Shown here in pieces: positions 51,543 to 63,763 of a stretch of DNA of 64,000 nucleotides. The stretch's first letter is position 1. Each line of letters starts with the position of its first letter. Origin of the DNA: Tethya wilhelma (lineage: Eukaryota; Porifera; Demospongiae; Tethyida; Tethyidae); the NCBI GenBank assembly GCA_964030475.1, contig CAXIPT010000001.1, positions 12,940,810 through 13,004,809 of the forward strand, in the 5' to 3' direction. The position numbers and the translations under genes are program-made. The notes beneath the pieces were generated by a model. That model was not told the origin of the DNA, searched no databases, and was given only the letters and a program-made list of their open reading frames with translations.

Positions 51543-54500
51543 GTTTCTCGACAAATGTGCATGGACAAAGCAGCTTCCAGTGCAACTAGGAAGAAATTAT
51601 TCGGACAACCTCTCTTGTCCTGAATTGAAGAGAGATGGAGTTTATAACAGGTGTTTCAATAGATCTGAACTGTGCAATGGAGTATCATATTGTGAGTCAG
51701 GTTTGATGAGGGAATTCTGTCAGAGAGTCTGAATTCATTTCTCCATAGAAATGGTCTAAATTGTAAGTTAATTCTTTTAATATTGATAGTCAAATGGTTT
51801 GGGCAAAATAAAACCTGATTTTTGATTAATTTTCTACATAGACATCTGAGATCTAGTTTGGAAGCCGGCTAGTGTCTATGAATAGTAGATAATTAATACC
51901 ATTCTCTGCTCCAATGCCTGTGAGCTCTAGTAGCTTGTATAGCGTTAAGAGTGTTTGACTAGAATTTGACCTGACTCGGTTCAAATTATCCTAGATTGAT
52001 CTAAAGATTTTTTCCAATGTACATATATAGTAGATCTAGCCATGCAAATATTTGGCAGTCATGGCAGATTGACCATCATACTGTTGAATGACATAATTTT
52101 CTGATGGGAGCACAGATTATTAGATGCTTATTAAAAACTGCATGCAGGTAACAAAGGAGTAAACCCTACCTTTCTGTGTGAGGATGAAACCTTGAATGTC
52201 AGTATCCAAGCCCTTTGTGATGGTCATGCAGATTGCCGAGATGGCAGTGATGAAATTAATGGATTCTGTGAAAGTACAATCTTTTTTCTACTTATAACTA
52301 TATTATTATACTGGCATAATTATTGATATCAAGAGTAGAACATTATTTTTATAGAAAAAATTATATTATTGAGTACCAATTAGGACTAATACTTTGGCAA
52401 CTCATTGTTGATAGCTACTTGAATAAAATAGAAATAAAAAAAAAATAAAAAAATAGAAAGCCTCTCTAATTCAAGCAACATGTTGCTTCTCTCAATGTCT
52501 GCTATATTGCAAGCAACGAATTGCTGGAAACTTGTTGCCTAGTGTATATGATAGTCCAGTCTGGCTTCACCACAGCTCCTGATTTTTGTTGTGTTTACTC
52601 TTTTTCTCTTTCATACTGTAGGTAGTTGTCTTCTTCCATATTATGGTGGTTGCTCACCTTCCAGCGCATGCAATGTTTTTGGACGATTTTTCCGAACCAG
52701 ATCAAGATTTGACCAAACCTGTGTCTCCTGTGCACATGATCAGATCAACGATACCACTGGATGCATTGTGCTAGGTAATGTTTTAGGCATACTTGTACCA
52801 TGACATATAGCAATTGTTTTCTCTTTGGGTGTGGTAATTTACATCTGGTGCTATATATATAATTATATAAGGGCATGCTTGCTTTAAAACTTTTTACTAT
52901 TATTGGTTGAATGAGTGAAAGTATCATAGTTTGGAACTGTACACTGACTTTCATTGAGTGTATTATCTTTACATTATAATTATTGTGTGTATTATTGTCG
53001 GGCAGCATGTGATGGACTAGATTGAACAGGAGTTTATGGGTTACAATTGATCTAACCAATTCCTATATATGAGGGGGCTGAATATTATTACTTCTGGTTA
53101 TGTGACATTCCACCAATAATTATTAAATAAGATGCATTAAAAGCTTGCAATAAATTGGGTAACACACACTTAATAAGAGTGCAATAAAATGTTGTACACT
53201 TTTAGCTTGATCGAAGAAGAAGGCTAACAGTTCTATGGGATATTCGGTCCATTCTACATTATGATAATTATTATGTACATGATTGTACCTACAGATTGTG
53301 ATTTACCATTTAATTCTTCTGGCTATACTAAGCTAATTAGAGAAGAAACGCAACAACTGGTGGTAATGGAGTATCCTCAGATTTGTGATTATTGCTTTGG
53401 TTTCTCTTTGAATGTATCAAAGGAAAGGTATGATCAAACCTGTCAAGCTGCAGATGGTTTCTGGAATGGTTCTGAGTTAGAGCTAGACTCAGCTAGTATG
53501 CATAGGTATGATTTCCATATTATTATGATGTAATAATTATTAGCTTCTTATATTACTGTTTGTAGAACTGTTGCAAAGGTTCTTGAGTGTACATTTAGGC
53601 GTCCCCCTTTCCCTTCCTAGCTTTCAAATTTTTCAAGGCTTAGGAGTTATGTACATTGAATGCACTATCATACGTACGGTAGTACGTATAGTAGGACTGC
53701 CCCATTGACACAATACAAAATGTTCATGCTTATAAACTTTCAGGGAAACAAGGCTAAGCCTTCAAATGCATTTTATAGCCTCTCCCAGACAGTTTACTTA
53801 CTGTATTAACCAAGAAAACTGGCAGAAAGTTTCTGGAGCATTCTGGAGAGAGCGCTGGCGAGAAGCCACAAGAGTGCAATTTTGTTCTCCTTCCTTCCTT
53901 CCTTCCTTCCTTCCTTCCTAACTGACTTACTTGAACGCGATTTCCAGACAAACTAAAGGCATTGAGCCAACTTTAACTATATAGTGAGACTTCATTTCAT
54001 CTGTAGTACGTCCTTTTTGGCTTGTTTCTTGGCGAAAAAGCAGCAAACAAAATCTAGGCAGCTTTGAAAATCTCGATATAAAATACTGTACTTTTTATTT
54101 AGCATTTTGATGTAGGTAAAGGTCGTCAGTAGACCACGTGGTTTGCATGCATATAATGCGCATGCGCATCAAATGTATATACACTTCTGCCTTTGTGAAG
54201 ACTGACTCAGACAAGTCTCTGCTGTGTGATTGTCTCCATGCAATTGAGCACCTTGGTGTTTAAAAAAGTGAATTAACAAGTATAGTAAAAATTTTTATAA
54301 AAATTAGAAGTGTAGGAATGGGCAGTGCGCGGTAAAAAGCAATGAAACAAGGTATAAGTCTCTGAATTTCGGCACATGACTACTTCATTTTTTGTGCCCA
54401 ACTCTTATACATTACTACATTCTACATACTTGTTACTTTATCCAAATTAGTCAAGTGATTGCTTGCATTGACTCACGAGCCAAATGACCGACATTTATAA

Positions 54501-57500
54501 TGATGGAATTCAAGGCTTGCAATTGACTCATGAAAATGAAGTATATAGTCATGTGCCGAAATTCAGAGACTTATACCTTGTTTCATTGCTTTTTACCGCA
54601 CTGCCCATTCCTACACTTCTAATTTTTATAAAAATTTTTACTATATAATATTATTACAGGGAACTGTAGTGATTTGCTGCTTCCCGACCATGGCACTGTG
54701 CAATATAATTCAACGACTATATCAAGTGTGGCTACTTACTCTTGTAATGATGGCTACTTACTCTTTGGAGATAAGACAAGAATGTGCATACAGCTAGCAG
54801 TGCCTGCTACAGACTATTTTTTTATGCCTCAACTGGTCTGGAACAGAACCAGTGTGTGGTATGTTCAACTTGAGTGATAGACAATCTGGAGTTTAAATAA
54901 ATTTTAATATCTATACTTGTAGATAAAGTCACAATTGATTTTGATCAACAAGATTATTCAGTTGGAGAAGATGATGGCCTTTTAATGGTTTGTGCTGAGT
55001 TGAATTTCAATAACAAGACAATCAGCATACCATTAACAGTCAATTTCCTGTTGTACACATCTGAAGGAACAGCAGGTATTACTATGTACATAATACTAGT
55101 GCATTGATACCAGTATCATATCAAATTCAGAACTCATTATTGTACTTACTGTGAGTTTTAGTGTGCATATTGTTGGTATAGCAAAGCTGGTTACTGTAAC
55201 ACAAGAATTGTATATGGATTGCTATACTGTTAGCTCAGTGGTAAGAGCATTCGACTGCATGGAGTTCAAAAGATTTGGGTTCAAGCCAATGATTTCTCAT
55301 GAATATTACGTAATTGACTCCAAAAACTAAACACTTGTTATGATGTATGCTGCTACTATTCAGTATATAGCTATAATTCTCCTTTCGAAGAAGACTAAAT
55401 ATTACCCTAAATTATCACTATCGTACATTGTCAAATGTGACTAATTTTCTTTATCTTCTATTGAAATATTTATCTCTCAGAAGACTTCTTGTATGCTAAC
55501 TGAATTAAGTTGATTGGTGTCCTACTGAACATGGAAGTAGGTATGGGACATCCAGTTGGCCCCCCTAAAAATAAAGTGCCTCCCGCTTGCTTATTTAAAA
55601 TCCTGAGAAACTTAAAAAACAACAAACTACTGGCTTTACTGGTGGATATTATACCCAGAGTAGCTGTAAATGGAATTTCTTAGGATACACCAAAGGAATT
55701 TCTATTGTACAGCAACTCAACCTTTACACACTAAAACAGTCATTGTACAACTAACTTTTACCATAATCAGGTCAATGTAATGAATAAAGAATTCTATAGG
55801 GACTCGTATTTACTTTCTATAAATCAGAAACACAATGTTATAGTTAAGACTTCAATGAGGTGAAAGAAATAGTCTACTCACTGATTTCACTAGTGGTTTT
55901 TGTGAAACTGTATAAAACTACAACCCTGCAGGAAGGAAAAAAGTCTGGTATATGTTTTTAGGTTTCCTGGTATCATGTTTATACGGTGTACTATCTCACG
56001 CACCCTAGCTACAATAACATGTACAGTGCATGTACTATGAACATCAAATAGTTGAACTCTGTATATGTGCACGTACACTGTTATGTGTTTTTTTTAATTT
56101 AATTTTTTTTAAATGAGTGTCTTTGACATCCAAATTTTGTTGTTTGGTTATTCTTTATCAGGTGGAAGGGATTTCACAAATCAAAGCAGAGCTCATTCCA
56201 ATTCTCTGAAAAAAATCAGTACTAGTGACAATGAACGAAAAAAGTGCATCACTGTTTCTATTACTAATGATTTCCTATTTGAAGAGCAGGAACAATTCTT
56301 TGTGAATATGGAGATAACTAGTGTGAATCCAGTCAGTTATCGAAGCACAGTGGTCCTTGCATCAAATTCAGCAACTGTTACAATACCTACCAATGGTACA
56401 AACAACAACATATTGTAAATGTGGAAATATTGGCGGTACTTTAAATTTGGCAGTTTGGCGGTCGGCGCAAAACTGCCAAATTAAATGCGTGCATGTAAAC
56501 TGTTTTTCGCTCTATTGCAATACATTGTACAAAGGAGGAAAACGCCAAATTTAAAACCGCCAATATTTTTGTGGGAAGTGGTCTGAGCAAAATTGCCAAA
56601 TTAAATTGCCCACCAATATTTTTCACGTTTACAGTAATATTATGCCGTGCTAAAGGTTATTTATGCACATAATATTTAATTGGGTATTGTTAATTATCGG
56701 CATATTTGATGCATGTACATGTATAATACACACATGCATAGATATCTTGTTTCCCTACAATGAAGGTGACACTCGTTTTTCAACTCTGGATAGCAGTGTA
56801 TCTCCTCTCATCAATTTGGAAATCCCGTTTCCTTTCTTTAGTGAAATCGAAACAATTTTATATGTATGCCTGAGTATAGTACAGTACTATTTCCTGTAGT
56901 TATACAAGTATAATTCTATTAGAGGTATGATTATTTATATACATGCAGGTCAATTCAAATGGGATCATATCATTTAGAGATCCTTTTAGTCCTGAGATGT
57001 TCAACCTACCCATGATCAACTTACAAGATCTTCCACTAATTCCTCTAATTGCCCCTCTAGATCTACTGACAGATATTGACATTCAGAATGGAGGAGAAAT
57101 ATTCTATCATCAAACCAAGGATCCAATGTCTGTAAAGCACGCAGAGAAACTCATTGATACTGCTCAGAATTCCCTGGACTCAGATCGATATGAGACGTAC
57201 ATTTGTTCCAACTAGTGTATTCATTGCCACCTGGGACAGTGTAGCAGGCTCTGATTTAAATGGCCAGGATGTGAGTAATAAATCTACTAAATGACAGTAT
57301 CAATAATTATTATTACTGTGTTATGTTATTCAGATGATGGAGATTACATTCCAAGTTGTGTTAGCCACAGATGGGAAAAACTCATTTGTTTTCTTCATCT
57401 ATGATCAGCTGGAATGGATAGGAGCACTAACCTATGTTGGATTTAAGAATGCTAATGGAAGCCAGTCTCAATTGTTTGGAGATCTGGGAAATATATATGA

Positions 57501-60500
57501 ATCTGGAGCACGTATCTCAGAATTAAAGCTCAATGAAACAAGTAATGTTAATATTCCTGGAGTTCATTTGTTTCCAGTTGATGGTGAGTCAGTATGATGA
57601 TAATTACATGTAGTAATTGTATTCTAGCACTCCCCATGGTCATTATCCACGTGGTATTATTATGGGCATGCGCATTATCTTCCTCCAGCATAATGAAATG
57701 CATTGTAGCTGCTACTTAAGCTTTTTTGTAGGGACTAAGTCTAAGAGCCTGAATGGGCAGTGCGGTAAAAACCATTGGAACAAGGCACATGTCTAAATTT
57801 TGGCACATGACTACTTCATTTTTTATGCCCAACTCTTGACTGGCCGTCCAGTTTAAGTTGCCTATCTTGTTATAGTTTACTCCACTGCTTAGCCAACTGA
57901 TTAGATTGAACCAATGAAGCTATGGTATATATACCAGAGGAGGTTCGACAGGGTCAAAAAGGTTGAGTAATTATTGCAAATTCCAATCACGTGCGCCATG
58001 TAACTGTATGGAAGGAGCGTTTTACCATCTTGCCTCGTGCATTTGCGGTGGAAAGCAGTTTTTATTAATTTCTAGTAAGAAAAACAGCTGTTTAGTCTAA
58101 AGTCTAAAGTGTACTTTTCCGCAAGACATTGTGACCTTTGACCTTGCCATTGCAGAAAGAGCATGAAACCATAGATAATAGAGACTAGACTCGACTACGT
58201 AAACGCAGAGGAGGTACGACACGAGTGCGCCTTTGCTGAGCTGGCAAACGGGGTGCACGTGATTAACTCTCATTGTGCAAGTACTGCGTCCACATGATTG
58301 GAATGCAATTAACAGACTTGCCAGCTCAGCAAAGGCTCACTCATGTCGTACCTCCTCTGACGTAAACGGGATTGGAAACCGCTCACGTGAGCAGTATAGT
58401 CCTGTACTTTAGGTCGTTGGGCAGGCCGGAGTGCCTCTTAGTGGGTTTTTGGTTGCCAGTCTCTATTAACTATGATGAAACCATACTTGAAAGGCTAATT
58501 CCATGGGTAGGAGTGGACTAAACAGCTGTTTAGCTGGCGCACGTGATTGGAATTTGCAATAATTACTTGACCTTTTTGACCCTGTCGAACCTCCTTTGAT
58601 GGTATACTATATGACATTAAGAATCCATATTAGGGATCAAGAATAAATCAAAAATGAAGTAGTCATGTGCCGAAATTGAGACATGCCTTGTTCCAATGCT
58701 TTTTACCGCACTGTCCATACCTATATACACTGCTTTTTTTTTTGAAATTTTTACTAATTACACAATCATTATATTATATAATAAAAATTTTATAAAAATG
58801 AGAAGTGTAGGAATGGGCAGTGCGGTAAAAAGCAATGAAACAAGGCAAGTCTCTGAATTTCGGCACATGACTACTTCATTTTCATGAGTCAATTGCAAGT
58901 TTGAATTCCATCATTCAATGATAATTATTAGCCATTTGGCTCATGAGTCAATGCAAGCAATCACTTGATTAATTTAGATAAAGTAACAAGCATGTAGAGT
59001 GTAGATACACAGTAGCGTATGAGAGTTGAGTACAAAAAATGAAGTAGTCATGTGCCGAAATTCAGAGACTTGCCTTGTTTCATTGCTTTTTACTGCACTG
59101 CCCATTCCTACACTTCTCATTTTTATAAAATTTTATTATACTTGTTCATTCACTTTTTTAAACACTAAGGTGCTCAATTGCATGGAAAGAATCATACAGC
59201 AGAGACTAGTCAGTCTCTACAACAGAAATGTGCATTTGATGCGCATGCGCATTATATGCATGCAACCACGTGTTCTATTGACGACCTTTGCCTACATAAA
59301 AGGCTAACTAAATTAATGGATAGGAGCACTAACCTATGTTGGATTTAAGAATGCTAATGGAAGCCAGTCTCAATTGTTTGGAGATCTGGGAAATATATAT
59401 GAATCTGGAGCACGTATCTCAGAATTAAAGCTCAATGAAACAAGTAATGTTAATATTCCTGGAGTTCATTTGTTTCCAGTTGATGGTGAGTCAGTATGAT
59501 GATAATTACATGTAGTAATTGTATTCTAGCACTCCCCATGGTCATTATCCACGTGGTATTATTATGGGCATGCGCATTATCTTCCTCCAGCATAATGAAA
59601 TGCATTGTAGCTGCTACTTAAGCTTTTTTGTAGGGACTAAGTCTAAGAGCCTGAATGGGCAGTGCGGTAAAAACCATTGGAACAAGGCACATGTCTAAAT
59701 TTTGGCACATGACTACTTCATTTTTTATGCCCAACTCTTGACTGGCCGTCCAGTTTAAGTTGCCTATCTTGTTATAGTTTACTCCACTGCTTAGCCAACT
59801 GATTAGATTGAACCAATGAAGCTATGGTATATATACCAGAGGAGGTTCGACAGGGTCAAAAAGGTTGAGTAATTATTGCAAATTCCAATCACGTGCGCCA
59901 TGTAACTGTATGGAAGGAGCGTTTTACCATCTTGCCTCGTGCATTTGCGGTGGAAAGCAGTTTTTATTAATTTCTAGTAAGAAAAACAGCTGTTTAGTCT
60001 AAAGTCTAAAGTGTACTTTTCCGCAAGACATTGTGACCTTTGACCTTGCCATTGCAGAAAGAGCATGAAACCATAGATAATAGAGACTAGACTCGACTAC
60101 GTAAACGCAGAGGAGGTACGACACGAGTGCGCCTTTGCTGAGCTGGCAAACGGGGTGCACGTGATTAACTCTCATTGTGCAAGTACTGCGTCCACATGAT
60201 TGGAATGCAATTAACAGACTTGCCAGCTCAGCAAAGGCTCACTCATGTCGTACCTCCTCTGACGTAAACGGGATTGGAAACCGCTCACGTGAGCAGTATA
60301 GTCCTGTACTTTAGGTCGTTGGGCAGGCCGGAGTGCCTCTTAGTGGGTTTTTGGTTGCCAGTCTCTATTAACTATGATGAAACCATACTTGAAAGGCTAA
60401 TTCCATGGGTAGGAGTGGACTAAACAGCTGTTTAGCTGGCGCACGTGATTGGAATTTGCAATAATTACTTGACCTTTTTGACCCTGTCGAACCTCCTTTG

Positions 60501-63500
60501 ATGGTATACTATATGACATTAAGAATCCATATTAGGGATCAAGAATAAATCAAAAATGAAGTAGTCATGTGCCGAAATTGAGACATGCCTTGTTCCAATG
60601 CTTTTTACCGCACTGTCCATACCTATATACACTGCTTTTTTTTTTGAAATTTTTACTAATTACACAATCATTATATTATATAATAAAAATTTTATAAAAA
60701 TGAGAAGTGTAGGAATGGGCAGTGCGGTAAAAAGCAATGAAACAAGGCAAGTCTCTGAATTTCGGCACATGACTACTTCATTTTCATGAGTCAATTGCAA
60801 GTTTGAATTCCATCATTCAATGATAATTATTAGCCATTTGGCTCATGAGTCAATGCAAGCAATCACTTGATTAATTTAGATAAAGTAACAAGCATGTAGA
60901 GTGTAGATACACAGTAGCGTATGAGAGTTGAGTACAAAAAATGAAGTAGTCATGTGCCGAAATTCAGAGACTTGCCTTGTTTCATTGCTTTTTACTGCAC
61001 TGCCCATTCCTACACTTCTCATTTTTATAAAATTTTATTATACTTGTTCATTCACTTTTTTAAACACTAAGGTGCTCAATTGCATGGAAAGAATCATACA
61101 GCAGAGACTAGTCAGTCTCTACAACAGAAATGTGCATTTGATGCGCATGCGCATTATATGCATGCAACCACGTGTTCTATTGACGACCTTTGCCTACATA
61201 AAAGGCTAACTAAATTGACGACCTTTACCTACATCAAAAGGCTAAATAAAAAGTACAGTATTTTATATCGAGAGTTTCAAAGCTGCCTAGATTTTGTTTG
61301 CTGCCTTTTCGCCAGCAAACGAGTCGAAAAGGACGTACTGTGCATCAAATGAAGTCCCTCTATATGGTCAAAGTTGGCTCAATGCCTTTTGTTTGTCTGG
61401 AAATCGCGTTCAAGTAAGTCAGTTAGGAAGGAAGGAAGGAAGGAAGGAAGGAAGGGGAGAACAAAATTGCACTGTTGTGGCTTCTCGCCAGCGCTCTCTC
61501 CAGAGTGCTCCAGAAACTTTCTGCCAGTTTTCTTGGTTAATACAGTAAGCAAACTGTCTGGGGGAGGCTATTAAATGCATTTGAAGGCTTAGCTTTCTTT
61601 CCCTGAAAGTTTATAAGCATGAACATTTTGTATTGTGTCAATGGGACAGTCGGCCCATTCCTACTATACGTACTACCGTACGTATGATAGAGTCATCAAA
61701 GTTGGAACCAATACTATTACAAAAGAAAACAGGTATAGATTAGCTAAAATTAATTATCTATAACTAAATATAGAACTATTTGCAAATTAGAGCACATGTA
61801 GATTTATCCCTATTCTATACAGGCAGACCAAATGACATGCTCACATACTACATTGGGTTAAACAACAGCTTTTGTTTGGAAGATGACAGAGAAGAAACTA
61901 ACTTCACAATTCATTGCAAATTGGAACAAACCTTTGTCCCTCATGACATTTGGTGGACCTATGATGATGGAATAAATCTGGATCCCGGAAATTTTGAGCA
62001 AAACCTCAGTGTTCATTATGAGAATGGACAGAATTCTCTTGTATTTGGTCCAGCAACTCTATCAGACATCCTGAGTATCCTGAATGTTAGTGGTGACTCA
62101 CTAGTTATTAGTTGTCATATCAAAAATAATTTTGGAGAGGACACAGCAAGCATTCAGATAACTAAATGTGGTAAGTGTTTAATTTCTAAACAATACTATT
62201 AATTATTACTATTGTAGATGAAATGTAAAAAAAAACTTGCTCTATTATAGCTCCATCAGCCTGTCAAGATGGAGTCACTAACAACTGTAACCAGCTCTGC
62301 TCTAGAGATGCCAATGGAACTCATCAGTGTGACTGTTATGAGGGTTACACCCTGGGACAGGATCAAGCCACTTGTGAATGTAATCACCAATGCACCACTC
62401 CAGTGTGTTGTCCCATATGAGCAGTGTTTGTGTATTTCTCAGTGATTGTCTGTGGTCCTCTGGTTCCACCGGCTAATGGAACGGTAAATGATTCAACAAT
62501 GACCATTGGCAGCAGAGCAGTCTATAGCTGTGATGAGGGCTTTAGTCTCATTGGATCTGCCATCAGAGAGTGTCAGCCCAATGGAACCTGGAGTGGAATA
62601 GCCCCAAAGTGCGAAGGTAAATTATGTACTTGCTGTCTTTCTCATACTCATTTAATTTTTCTTAATTTTCTTTCTTATAATGTATTACACATACATGCAC
62701 ATACATAAATGTATAGCGATGAACTCTATCCCAGTTGCGGTAATAGTCTCTGTGACAATAGCTGTCACCTTTATAGTCCTCCTGGCAGCCTTTATAGTAG
62801 CTCTTGTAATGTGTTTGAGAGGAACATGTGCTAAGGCAAACAGAAAATCGTAAGTCATTTTGCTTGCTAAACAGATAATTAAATGTATAACATAGTATTG
62901 TCATCCTACCAGTGACTTGTATTTCAACCATGCACACAATAATATTTTATAGTTCATCAAGTATTGATCCTGTGATACTCTACAATAATTCTAATAATCA
63001 GTATTCTTTAGGCCATGGTACGTATGTAAGCAGAATTTGTTGTATAATACAAGCACATAGATGTGTACCTTGGTTCTCTGTATGCATTACTGTTAGGAGA
63101 TAGACCAGATGGAATGTCACAAAAGCAATCAATTTTAGGAGTTCAAACTGTAGATGATATTGCCAATTGCAGTGATATTCATCAGCTGCTGTTGATACAC
63201 TCAGTGAACCTAAAAGTGCTGGAGTCAGTTGGACAAGGTAGTTACTGTTATAGACATAACAAAATTGTTTCAGTGACATGATCGTAATCAACAGGTGAAT
63301 TTGGGGTTGTTTACAAAGGCTACTTGCTCAAAGATCTTGGTCAAGTGGTAATTGGAGTTGTTGCCATCAAAACATTGAAAGGTTTGTTATACATCTGTGG
63401 ATAGCTTTAGCCTTTAGATATTCATCTATAATTCAGAATCTCTTCCAATTATATAATATTTATACAAACATCCCCTGTTCACTAGCACTTAATTGTGCAC

Positions 63501-63763
63501 ACATACATAAATTATGGCATGGTTTAGGATTCTTTGACAAGCAGCTGGTAAACGATCTCCTTGAAGAGTGTCTCAAAATGCAGCACTTTGATCATCCCAA
63601 TGTGCTCTCTCTGACTGGTGTCTGTTTGGATGGTGGGCCAACCCCATTTCTAGTCATGCCCTTCATGACCAATGGAAGTCTTCTTTCCTACCTCCGAAGA
63701 GAACGTCAGACCCTCACTGTAGCTACCACCAGCAGCTCTTCTGATGACCCCTCTCAAGAGATT
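51543..63763 (+). CDS. Receptor tyrosine kinase with LDLa, CCP, Calx-beta, NIDO, Ig, EGF ectodomain (3' end outside window)
   Basis: Exons: to 51718 (start unresolved), 52148-52273, 52622-52774, 53295-53505, possibly 53566-53600, 54660-54858, 54923-55075, 56162-56395, 56766-56863, 56949-57270, 57334-57583, 61823-62170, 62251-62379, 62443-62616, 62717-62849, 62953-63017, 63097-63238, 63295-63381, 63528-63763. Order: LDLa-like modules (CDGHADCRDGSDEINGFC), two Cys modules (DQTC), CCP (YSCNDGY), Calx-beta (ITNDFLFEEQEQFFV), nidogen/NIDO (VFIATWDSV, TFQVVLATDG), Ig (C..W..C), EGF (CDCYEGYTLG), CCP (CQPNGTWSG), membrane helix (VAVIVSVTIAVTFIVLL), kinase start. The kinase shows GQGEFGVVYKG, VAIK, LLEECLKM and HPNVLSLTGVC. 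Frameshifts break the first CCP (near a T7 run at about 54820) and NIDO (about 57185). The first ~20 residues lack a clear ATG: a hydrophobic stretch at about 51454-51520 in frame would start at TTG. The unusual architecture suggests a lineage-specific receptor; its ligand is unknown. Confidence 0.85.
53667..54132 (-). repeat. Interspersed ~480-bp repeat, copy 3 (reverse)
   Basis: The left end has TATCATACGTACGGTAGTAC and the right end GTAAAGGTCGTC. It contains a (TTCC)n run at about 53888-53920. It is the reverse-complement partner of 61212-61690, so the two bracket the interval holding the kinase's CCP-to-NIDO exons. Confidence 0.8.
54280..54640. mobile_element. Foldback element, GGAATGGGCAGTGC family
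   Basis: The left arm (54306 onward: AGTGTAGGAATGGGCAGTGC, TTCGGCACATGACTACTTCA) is inverted at 54535-54640. It ends only about 20 bases before the acceptor of the CCP exon at 54660. Confidence 0.85.
55224..55295 (+). repeat. tRNA-Cys-like sequence (SINE head or tRNA pseudogene)
   Basis: TAGCTCAGTGGTAAGAGCAT with TCGACTGCA (GCA anticodon position) and GGGTTCAAGCC resemble the A box, anticodon loop and B box of tRNA-Cys. The acceptor arms (about ATACTGT and TGATTTC) do not pair and the anticodon stem is broken, so it is not a working tRNA. It may be the head of a SINE in the intron between the two Calx-beta exons. Confidence 0.6.
57413..59314 (+). repeat. 1,902-bp tandem duplication, copy 1
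   Basis: Identical by eye to 59315-61216. The unit starts inside the last NIDO exon of the kinase gene (from GAATGGATAGGAGCAC-like bases, coding the residues after DQLE) and runs through its donor and intron repeats. It ends at GGCTAACTAAATT. Confidence 0.93.
57937..58596. mobile_element. Nested foldback elements in the kinase intron
   Basis: The outer arms are GGAGGTTCGACAGGGTCAAA at the left and its inverted copy at 58577-58595, with about 60 bases matching (including ACGTGATTGGAATTTGCAAT). Inside lies a second foldback at 58208-58357 (GAGGAGGTACGACACGAGTG, GCTGAGCTGGCA and complements). The second one has a relative at the 3' end of KIF19. The whole structure is repeated at +1902. Confidence 0.85.
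59315..61216 (+). repeat. 1,902-bp tandem duplication, copy 2
   Basis: The second copy carries the 3' half of the NIDO exon (59315-59485) with its donor but no acceptor, so it cannot be spliced in normally. It ends at TAAATT, after which the sequence changes to GACGACCTTTACC. Confidence 0.93.
61212..61690 (+). repeat. Interspersed ~480-bp repeat, copy 4
   Basis: Starts near TTGACGACCTTTACCTAC, contains a (GGAA)n run at about 61424-61455 and ends CGTACTACCGTACGTATGAT. It is the best inverted partner of 53667-54132. Confidence 0.8.

Noticed and set aside
53888..53920. Regulatory GGAA cluster (ETS array) in the (TTCC)n run
   Set aside because: A simple tetranucleotide microsatellite inside an interspersed repeat, found equally in the copy at 61.4 kb.
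55224..55295. Functional tRNA-Cys gene
   Set aside because: Acceptor arms do not pair and the anticodon stem is broken.
58696..59307. Plus-strand frames of 63 and 93 residues repeated at +1902
   Set aside because: They read through the foldback arms and their duplicate and have no protein similarity I recognise.
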